Source: Candidatus Izemoplasma sp.
GTDB taxonomy: Bacteria > Bacillota_I > Bacilli_A > Izemoplasmatales > Izemoplasmataceae
DNA length: 10,198 bases
Assembly: GCA_021736285.1 (NCBI GenBank)
Contig: JAIPGE010000038.1
Coordinates: forward strand, 1 to 10,198
Reading direction: 5' to 3'
Position numbers and translations under genes: made by a program. A model generated the notes under the pieces. It saw nothing but the letters and a program-made list of their open reading frames with translations. It was not told the origin of the DNA and searched no databases. Below are positions 1 to 6,192 of the stretch, in pieces; within the stretch, counting starts at the first letter, position 1, and each line of letters opens with the position of its first letter.

Positions 1-2445
1 AATATTGTTGGTGAACGCTTTGCCCGATATTCAAAATACATTATTCAAGACCGGGCATTACCCGATGTTCGTGATGGATTAAAGCCTGTACAACGTCGTA
101 TTCTATTTGCGATGTATAAATTGGGTATGTTTCATGATAAACCTTATAAAAAATCAGCTCGTATAGTCGGAGACGTCATTGGTAAATATCATCCTCATGG
201 AGATTCTTCTGTGTATGATGCGATGGTAAGATTATCACAACCATGGAAAACACGTACTCTGCTGGTTGACATGCATGGTAACAAAGGGTCAATTGATGGT
301 GACAGTGCCGCTGCGATGCGATACACTGAAGCACGGATGAGTAAGGCTAGTGAAGAATTAATCAACGATATTGATAAACGGACTGTTGATTTTGTACCAA
401 ACTTTGATGATGAGGAATATGAACCTACAGTATTACCCTCACGATATCCTAATTTGTTGTGTAATGGTGCCCAAGGAATTAGTTCGGGGTATGCAACTGA
501 AATACCACCGCACAACATTGATGAAATCATTAATTTGGTGATTAAACGCTTGCAAAACCATGAATTAACAATGGATCAAGCCCTAAAAATAGTAAAAGGT
601 CCAGACTTTCCAACTGGTGCGATTGTCCAAGGTAAAGACCAAATCAGACAAGCCTTTGAAACAGGAAAAGGACGCATTATTGTTAAATCAAAAACGGCCA
701 TTGAAGACCAAAAGATAATTGTAACAGAATTGCCATATGAAGTTAATAAAGCAACTCTAGTGCGTCGGATAGATGACATTCGAATTAAAAAACAGATTGA
801 TGGTATTGAAGAAGTCCGTGATGAATCAGACCGTCAAGGTCTCCGGATTTCAATTTCAGTGAAAAAAACATTTGATCCGGAAGTCATTGAAAATTTCTTA
901 CATAAAAAAACAGACTTAACCAAATCGTACAACTATAACATGGTTGCGATAAGCAATAAACGCCCTAAGTTAATGGGATTATTTGAGATTATTGATGCCT
1001 ATATTCTTCATCAAAAAGAAGTTATTACAAATCGAAGTAATTATGAATTACATAAAGCCAAAAAGCGATTGCATATAGTTGATGGTATCATCCGTATGGT
1101 TGATATTGTTGATGAAGTAATTAAAGTGATTCGTGCCTCAAAAAACAAAAAAGATTCGAAAAAACAATTAATGAAGCAATTTCAGTTTACCGATGAACAA
1201 GCAGAAGCGATTGTTACATTGCAACTTTACCGTTTATCAACAACAGATATTACTGCATTACAAGGCGAAAAAGCAACACTTAATAAGACAATTGATGCCC
1301 TCAATATCATTTTAAAAAATGAAGTTGAACTTGAAACTGTTATTGTTAAGGAATTACGTGCAATACGTAAAATACTTTCATCTAAAAGACTTACTGTTAT
1401 TGAAGATGAAATTGAAAAAATAACGATACAAGAAGAAGAACTCGTCGCTGATGAACAAGTTGTCGTTGGTATCAGTAAAGATGGATATATCAAATCAACA
1501 TCAATTCGTTCTTATCGTGCAACGGAAAATCAAAACCTAAAAGAAACAGATTCATTATTGTTTGAAGAAGAGGTTTCAACACTAAATACACTGTTACTTT
1601 TTACTAACAAAGGAAATTATATTTATCTCCCTGTTTTTAAGGTACCGACTTATAAATGGCGTGAACTGGGTACACATATCAATAATATCGTTCAGTTAAA
1701 TGATGAACATATCATTAAAGTTATCGCTGTAAAAGAGTTTGATGATCCAATGCAATTACTCTTTGTAACCCGGGATAATTTAATCAAACAAACAATATTA
1801 AAAGATTTTGATGTTTCAAGATACTCGCGAACAATTCGAGCTATTACGTTAAATGATGGTGATGAAGTTGTTTCAATTGATACAACTGAAACGCAAGATA
1901 CAGAAGTCTTAATTCTCAGTGAGCGTGGTCTCGGACTAAGAATGAATCTCGATGAAATTCCTATCACCTCAACCGCAGCAAAAGGGGTTAAGGCGATGAA
2001 TCTTGGACCAAAACATAAACTGAGTACAGGAATCATTTTAAAACCACATCATGATCTTTTAATTTTAACCAATCGTGGTACCATTAAACGCGTTGACATC
2101 ACAACAGTTGATAAGAAAAAACGTACGAATAAGGGAATACAGTTATATAAAGTTGTTAAATCTAACCCGTACCGAATTGTCGATGCGTGCCTGATGAATG
2201 CGACGCAATATAAGAATCGTGCATCAATTCGAATCAATACCAATATTGGTTTCATCGATATCAGTGCCTTTGATATTAAAATTGATCGTACTGAAAATGG
2301 TCGGAAATTTTTGAAAAAATCTGATGGGAATCCACTTTATATGCGAATTGAACCAATGGAAGAAGACAATGAAATTCCACCACTTAGTGATTACGTTAAG
2401 GAAGATGATCACGAAGCAATTCAACAAAAATTATTTGATGAATAA
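1..2445 (+). CDS. parC: DNA topoisomerase IV subunit A (ParC/GrlA), 5' end missing
   Basis: ParC is the DNA-cleaving and rejoining subunit of topoisomerase IV, which works with ParE (presumably encoded just upstream) to decatenate daughter chromosomes. The frame is open from base 1 and gives 814 residues. Compared with Staphylococcus GrlA as I recall it, about 11 N-terminal residues are missing. Visible landmarks are DGLKPVQRRIL near the start, the quinolone-resistance region HPHGDSSVYDAM (window codons 64-75), and the active-site tyrosine in AAAMRYTEARM (codon 108, bases 322-324). These are followed by VPNFDD, SGYATEIPPHN and EVRDESDRQGLRI. From about codon 490 a C-terminal beta-pinwheel region carries degenerate repeats. 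No GyrA box (QRRGGKG-like) is present and the C-terminus resembles GrlA, so ParC is favoured over GyrA, although DGDSAAAMRYTEARM itself is GyrA-like. It ends in TAA directly before a terminator. Confidence 0.96.
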   Translation, partial: NIVGERFARYSKYIIQDRALPDVRDGLKPVQRRILFAMYKLGMFHDKPYKKSARIVGDVIGKYHPHGDSSVYDAMVRLSQPWKTRTLLVDMHGNKGSIDGDSAAAMRYTEARMSKASEELINDIDKRTVDFVPNFDDEEYEPTVLPSRYPNLLCNGAQGISSGYATEIPPHNIDEIINLVIKRLQNHELTMDQALKIVKGPDFPTGAIVQGKDQIRQAFETGKGRIIVKSKTAIEDQKIIVTELPYEVNKATLVRRIDDIRIKKQIDGIEEVRDESDRQGLRISISVKKTFDPEVIENFLHKKTDLTKSYNYNMVAISNKRPKLMGLFEIIDAYILHQKEVITNRSNYELHKAKKRLHIVDGIIRMVDIVDEVIKVIRASKNKKDSKKQLMKQFQFTDEQAEAIVTLQLYRLSTTDITALQGEKATLNKTIDALNIILKNEVELETVIVKELRAIRKILSSKRLTVIEDEIEKITIQEEELVADEQVVVGISKDGYIKSTSIRSYRATENQNLKETDSLLFEEEVSTLNTLLLFTNKGNYIYLPVFKVPTYKWRELGTHINNIVQLNDEHIIKVIAVKEFDDPMQLLFVTRDNLIKQTILKDFDVSRYSRTIRAITLNDGDEVVSIDTTETQDTEVLILSERGLGLRMNLDEIPITSTAAKGVKAMNLGPKHKLSTGIILKPHHDLLILTNRGTIKRVDITTVDKKKRTNKGIQLYKVVKSNPYRIVDACLMNATQYKNRASIRINTNIGFIDISAFDIKIDRTENGRKFLKKSDGNPLYMRIEPMEEDNEIPPLSDYVKEDDHEAIQQKLFDE

Positions 2446-2446
2446 A

Positions 2447-2476
2447 ACAAAAAGTAGCGATTTCGCTACTTTTTGT
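2447..2476 (+). terminator. Rho-independent terminator after parC
   Basis: A 14-bp perfect inverted repeat (2447-2460 with 2463-2476) begins two bases after the parC stop codon. The GTAGCGA/TCGCTAC core is flanked by an A5 run on the left arm and a T5 run on the right arm. The right arm therefore supplies the U-tract for + strand transcripts, and the mirrored A-run could do the same for the other strand. It closes the parC unit and separates it from the next gene. Confidence 0.9.
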
Positions 2477-2483
2477 ACTGATT

Positions 2484-2531
2484 ATATTCAAATATTCAAG
2501 TATGACCATAAATAAAGTGGAATATCTTCCA
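2484..2531. repeat. Tandem 8-mer and nearby dyad, possible operator
   Basis: The 8-mer ATATTCAA occurs twice in direct tandem (2484-2499). Twenty bases further on is an interrupted palindrome, TGGAA-4-TTCCA (2518-2531), whose left part contains GAATAT, the reverse complement of the ATATTC in the tandem copies. The cluster lies between the parC terminator and the start of a gene for a winged-helix protein, overlapping the weak promoter candidate. An autoregulatory operator would fit, but the region is AT-rich and the repeats are short, so chance is a real possibility. Confidence 0.3.
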
Positions 2532-2555
2532 AAAATACGTTAAATATAGTAAAAT
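2527..2555 (+). promoter_or_regulatory. Weak candidate promoter for the Fic-like/NadC-like pair
   Basis: TTCCAA (2527-2532) and TAAAAT (2550-2555) are separated by 17 bases and lie 34 bp upstream of the start codon at 2589. The -10 matches consensus at 5 of 6 positions, but the -35 matches only 3 of 6. TATAGT at 2545-2550 is an alternative -10 without a usable -35. A promoter is expected here because a strong terminator lies just upstream; its exact position is uncertain. Confidence 0.35.
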
Positions 2556-2588
2556 AATAATGACTATGAAATCATTGGAGGACACTTT

Positions 2589-3659
2589 ATGAAATGTCTA
2601 AATAATATTAAACGCACACAACTTCCAAACGATATTGTCATGAATTACATCAAAGTCTATCAATCGATTGGAACCAATCAAGAAAATCATAACATACTCA
2701 ATGATGATTATGAGACAATTGTAATGCAGACAATCAAGAATGATATTTATTATTTTGCTAAAATCTTTCAAATAGATATTAGTAATAGACGATTCAAATC
2801 GTTGGTTTTTAAAGACGTCAAACCCAAAAATAAAAACGAACAGCTTATCAAAAACTTGAAAAATGTCTTTCATAAAATTCATGATGACATTTCCACATTT
2901 CAGTTATTGACAAATGAGATACAAGATTTAATGCAGTTTTTATATACCGATATCATTCCGAAAAAGAATTGTCAATTTCGAAAATTAAAAAACGAGTCTC
3001 CCTTAACATCACTCCTACATGAGACTTTTACTAATGCACGTGATGTATTAGAAAAAACCGTAAAGTTGCTCAATGATCATTTGGAAAACGAATCCTACGA
3101 AGCGAGTTATTTAATCGTTAATTTTTATATCGATTTTCTACACATCAAACCATTTTATGATAAGAACGAAGAAATTGGATTATTAGTGCTCTATATCTTA
3201 TTGTTGTCCAATGGTTATGAGGTGTATGAGTATGTTAGTTTCATGAAATATATTTACACCCAACGCGATGTCTTTAATCAAGTTGTGTTACAGTCATCAT
3301 TTAACTATTCAGAAGGATTAGCACAAGTCTTACCATTACATCGCTTCTTACTCAAAGGAGCCAATGAATCTTATCAGACCTTACGCTACTTGGTAAGAGA
3401 TTATGAATTTGATAAACATTTAAATAAAACAAATAATATTGAAAATACAATATTGAAATTTGAAGATGTTTTCAGTAAAGAGGATTTGCGTCAAAAACAT
3501 CCGTTCGTTTCAGATTCAACGATCAATAGAACTCTACGACGCCTTCGAGATGAAGGCGCAATTCGACCAATTGGTAAAGGAAGAAGTGCAAAATGGATGC
3601 GTTTGACTAAGCCGAAAAAGAAACAATTTAAATTTGAACAATTGGATCTTAAAATTTAA
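2589..3659 (+). CDS. Fic-fold protein with degenerate active site and C-terminal winged helix-turn-helix
   Basis: This 356-residue protein looks like a Fic-domain protein fused to a DNA-binding domain. Residues about 105-260 follow the Fic layout: CQFRKLKNE (128-136) where the G-x-x-R strand falls, a helix around 150-165, then FLHIKPFYDKNEEIGLLVLY (183-202) in place of the catalytic motif IHPFxDGNGRxxRL. Aligned, the catalytic His is Lys187, the DGNGR segment is DKNEE (191-195) and the second Arg is Leu198. Only Pro188, Phe189, Asp191, Asn193 and Gly197 fit, so AMP or phosphate transfer is unlikely. Residues about 285-340 form a winged helix-turn-helix, with recognition helix near SDSTINRTLRRLRDEG and a basic wing, followed by a Lys-rich tail. 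GGAGG at 2577-2581, seven bases before ATG, sets the start. The stop overlaps the next start by one base. A ligand-responsive transcription regulator is my inference; no target is known. Confidence 0.75.
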   Translation: MKCLNNIKRTQLPNDIVMNYIKVYQSIGTNQENHNILNDDYETIVMQTIKNDIYYFAKIFQIDISNRRFKSLVFKDVKPKNKNEQLIKNLKNVFHKIHDDISTFQLLTNEIQDLMQFLYTDIIPKKNCQFRKLKNESPLTSLLHETFTNARDVLEKTVKLLNDHLENESYEASYLIVNFYIDFLHIKPFYDKNEEIGLLVLYILLLSNGYEVYEYVSFMKYIYTQRDVFNQVVLQSSFNYSEGLAQVLPLHRFLLKGANESYQTLRYLVRDYEFDKHLNKTNNIENTILKFEDVFSKEDLRQKHPFVSDSTINRTLRRLRDEGAIRPIGKGRSAKWMRLTKPKKKQFKFEQLDLKI

Positions 3660-4492
3660 TGGTACAACAGATGGAAAACAAAATAGATGAAATGCTTAAC
3701 CGCACTTTGGAAGAAGACGCACCAAGTGGTGATGTAAGCAGCCAATTTTTGTTTGATAAAGAGATGTTAGAAGTTTCGATAATAGCTTTAGAAGACGGCA
3801 TTGTGAGTGGCATTGACTATGTTAAACGGTTATTCACCTTGATTAATCCCAATATCACAGTAAAAATTATTAATCACAATGGAATGCGTGTTGAAGCAGA
3901 GAATGTTATCGCTATTCTTTATGGGAATGCCTTGGATTTATTAAAAGGATGTCACGTCGCCTTAAATCTACTAAAACGCATGAGTGGCATTGCTACACTA
4001 ACAAAATCATATGTAGAAGCAATTAAAAATACAGATGCATTAATCCTTGATTCAAGACACACCACACCGCTGTTCAGATGGTTTGAAAAGCGAGCTGTTG
4101 TTGATGGCGGTGGCATTAATCATCGCTTTTCATTAAGTGATCAAGTGGTTTTAGACGCCGTTCATATTAAACAAGCTGGTAGTATAACATCAGCTGTTCG
4201 TAAAGCAGTTAACCACACTCCTGAAACAGTTAAAATTGAAGTCGTTGTCAATACATTAGAAGAATACAAAGAAGCCGTATTAACAAAAGCAGATATTATT
4301 CGATTGAATAATATGCCTGTTAATATGATGGAAAGTTGTATTGCTCATAATCACGATAAATTACTTACAACATGTGGCAAGATTACCCTAAACAATATTG
4401 AACGCATCGCCTTAACAGGTGTCGATTTCATTATTGTTACGACACTAACCGAAGCCGATACCCCCTTAAACATAACTTTAAAATTTCTATAA
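3659..4492 (+). CDS. NadC-like (quinolinate phosphoribosyltransferase family) protein with substituted active site
   Basis: The 277 residues match NadC in length and order of signatures: EDAPSGDVSS (19-28), ALNLLKRMSGIATLT (101-115), SRHTTP (132-137), EKRAVVDGGGINHRF (143-157), KIEVVV (192-197), ADIIRLNN (211-218) and TGVDFI (253-258). True NadC makes nicotinate mononucleotide from quinolinate and PRPP. Against Bacillus and Mycobacterium NadC recalled from memory, key residues differ: the ER pair is Cys98-His99, DTRK is DSRH (Lys to His134), the Lys of IKDNHI is Asp166 and its Asn is Val168. The second Glu of EVEV is Val196, the Asp of LDN is Asn217, EASGG is TTCGK, and the phosphate-loop Gly is Thr261. 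Arg133, His155 and Arg156 remain. No nadA or nadB is nearby. The start overlaps the previous stop (TAATG), implying coupling; Met5 is an alternative start. Automated annotation would call it nadC; I doubt that activity. ModD is another relative but fits no better. Confidence 0.8.
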   Translation: MVQQMENKIDEMLNRTLEEDAPSGDVSSQFLFDKEMLEVSIIALEDGIVSGIDYVKRLFTLINPNITVKIINHNGMRVEAENVIAILYGNALDLLKGCHVALNLLKRMSGIATLTKSYVEAIKNTDALILDSRHTTPLFRWFEKRAVVDGGGINHRFSLSDQVVLDAVHIKQAGSITSAVRKAVNHTPETVKIEVVVNTLEEYKEAVLTKADIIRLNNMPVNMMESCIAHNHDKLLTTCGKITLNNIERIALTGVDFIIVTTLTEADTPLNITLKFL

Positions 4493-4506
4493 AGAGGTGC
4501 AAAACA

Positions 4507-6159
4507 ATGAATTTACTAACGTTACAAAAAGGCCTAAAAGTTGAAATCATTAACGCGTTACAACAATTAGGATACTATGATGAAACAATTCACATCACAA
4601 TTGAAACCCCAAAAGATAAGTCAAATGGTGATTTGTCTACAAATGTTGCTATGCAATATGCTCGTATCGCTCGAAAAGCACCACGAATAATTGCAAAGGA
4701 AGTAATCGATACCTTAGATGTATCGTCACTTCCAATCAAAACAATTGATATTGCTGGTCCAGGCTTTATTAACTTCTTTATCAAAACGGATTTTTTACAA
4801 GATATCATTCCTACAATCATCCAAAAAGGACAAGCATATGGCGCATTAACTCTTAAGCAGGATACCAAAGTTAATATTGAATTTGTGAGTGTTAATCCAA
4901 CTGGTGCATTACATATTGGTCATGCACGAGGCGCTGCAGCTGGTGATAGTTTGGCACGCATTATGACCAAAGCAGGCTATGATGTCACAAAAGAATATTA
5001 CGTTAATGATGGTGGCAATCAAATTGATAAGTTAGCCAAAAGCATTGAAGCCAGATACAAACAACTGTTTGACGTTGCAATCGAAATTCCAGAAGATGGT
5101 TACCATGGCCAAGATATTGTTGAAACTGCAAAAGCTTTTAAAGCAGCCTACGGTGACAAATACATTAATGAAGATGGATACGATATATTTAAATCTTTTG
5201 GTGTTGACACCTTGCTGAATGAGTTAAAAGAAGATTTAAATCGTTTTAATGTCTCATTTGATGTGTGGTTCCATGAAAAATCGTTATATCAAAACAATGA
5301 TATTAAAAATACCCTAACATTATTAAAAGACAAAGGCTATACCTATGAAAAAGACGGTGCTATTTGGTTAAAAACATCAGAGTTTAACGATGAAAAAGAC
5401 CGTGTTATTATAAAGAGCGATGGCACATACACCTACTTAACACCGGATATTGCCTATCATCACAACAAAATCAAACGCGGGTTTGATAAATTAGTTGACA
5501 TTTTAGGTGCTGATCACCATGGCTACATTGATCGTCTAAAAGCTGCGATTGAGATCGTTAGCGGTAAAAAAGATATTTTAGACGTCGATATTTTACAAAT
5601 GGTAAAAGTCATACAAGATGGTAAAGAAGTCAAAATGAGCAAACGCAGTGGAAAAGCAATTACGCTTCGTGATTTACTCGATGAAGTCGGTAAAGATCCA
5701 ATCCGATATTTCTTTGCAGCGCGTAGTCTAAATACACAAATGGATTTAGATCTCGATTTAGCAATTCGAAAAACGACTGAAAATCCTGTATATTATGTCC
5801 AATATGCAGGCGCAAGAATTCATAGCGTTTTTGTTCAAGCAGAAAAAGAAGGCATCACATTGCCCTCAAATATAACGACCTTTGACACACTTAATAATGA
5901 GAAAATTAATGAGTTATTAAGCATTCTTGCTGCTTATCCAGAAACGATAGAATCAAGTGCGTTATCCCGTAGTCCACACAAATTAACAATCTATATTCAC
6001 AAACTCGCAACAGCGTTTCATAGTTTATATAACAATGAAAAATTCATTACCGATAATTTACAAAAGACACATGAACGATTGGCTTTACTCAAAGCCACTC
6101 AAATAGTATTAACAGATGCGTTATCATTAATTGGAGTATCCGTCCCTAAAAAAATGTAA
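4507..6159 (+). CDS. argS: Arginyl-tRNA synthetase
   Basis: This cytoplasmic class I synthetase charges tRNA-Arg with arginine using ATP. The 550 residues are a normal full length. The N-terminal tRNA-binding (Add-1) domain covers roughly 1-115. The catalytic site follows with VNPTGALHIGHARGAAAGD (HIGH at 136-139), then YYVNDGGNQ, DGTYTYLTPDIAYH and LGADHHGYI. The second signature is KMSKRSG (from 376), complete here although many ArgRS proteins have a degraded version. A helical anticodon-binding domain follows and the protein ends in GVSVPKKM, close to the family's usual GVxxPxRM end. AGAGGTG at 4493-4499 lies seven bases before the ATG, directly after the NadC-like stop codon, so it may be co-transcribed with that pair. 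Its 3' end carries a segment that can pair with the leader of recJ. Confidence 0.97.
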   Translation: MNLLTLQKGLKVEIINALQQLGYYDETIHITIETPKDKSNGDLSTNVAMQYARIARKAPRIIAKEVIDTLDVSSLPIKTIDIAGPGFINFFIKTDFLQDIIPTIIQKGQAYGALTLKQDTKVNIEFVSVNPTGALHIGHARGAAAGDSLARIMTKAGYDVTKEYYVNDGGNQIDKLAKSIEARYKQLFDVAIEIPEDGYHGQDIVETAKAFKAAYGDKYINEDGYDIFKSFGVDTLLNELKEDLNRFNVSFDVWFHEKSLYQNNDIKNTLTLLKDKGYTYEKDGAIWLKTSEFNDEKDRVIIKSDGTYTYLTPDIAYHHNKIKRGFDKLVDILGADHHGYIDRLKAAIEIVSGKKDILDVDILQMVKVIQDGKEVKMSKRSGKAITLRDLLDEVGKDPIRYFFAARSLNTQMDLDLDLAIRKTTENPVYYVQYAGARIHSVFVQAEKEGITLPSNITTFDTLNNEKINELLSILAAYPETIESSALSRSPHKLTIYIHKLATAFHSLYNNEKFITDNLQKTHERLALLKATQIVLTDALSLIGVSVPKKM

Positions 6160-6173
6160 GGGTCAACGCATCT
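6114..6173 (+). promoter_or_regulatory. Long-range inverted repeat spanning the argS stop, competing with the recJ hairpin
   Basis: AGATGCGTT (6114-6122, inside argS) is the exact reverse complement of AACGCATCT (6165-6173). The loop of 42 bases contains the argS stop codon. The last three bases of the right arm (6171-6173) are also the first three of the hairpin that covers the recJ ribosome site, so the two stems cannot both form fully. This looks like a two-state RNA, but a 9-bp match may be chance. Confidence 0.35.
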
Positions 6174-6187
6174 CCTAAGTTAGGAGA
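6171..6187 (+). promoter_or_regulatory. Hairpin enclosing the recJ ribosome binding site
   Basis: TCTCCTAA (6171-6178), one base, then TTAGGAGA (6180-6187) form a perfect 8-bp inverted repeat. As RNA the likely stem is TCTCCT/AGGAGA with a 5-base loop. The right arm AGGAG is the recJ Shine-Dalgarno, six bases before ATG at 6193, so folding would hide it from the ribosome. No T-run follows, so it is not a terminator. A ribosome finishing argS at 6159 would reach into the left arm, which could couple the two genes. Confidence 0.6.
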
Positions 6188-6192
6188 CGATT

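Noticed and set aside
195..2427. Several minus-strand open frames of 67-114 codons inside parC
   Set aside because: They lie wholly within a well-conserved gene, have no ribosome site or recognisable family, and have low-complexity Ser/Ile-rich translations typical of antisense shadows.
1..2445. GyrA rather than ParC
   Set aside because: No GyrA box in the C-terminal domain, and HGNKGSID, VPNFDD, GYATEIPPHN and the C-terminal KKRTNKGIQL region match GrlA/ParC better.
2324..2515. 63-codon + strand frame over the end of parC and the terminator
   Set aside because: It is in another frame of parC, crosses the terminator hairpin and has no ribosome site or family resemblance.
3659..4492. Decayed pseudogene reading of the NadC-like gene
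   Set aside because: The frame is full length without stops or shifts, and the fold signatures are well kept while changes concentrate at active-site positions. This fits altered function better than random decay.
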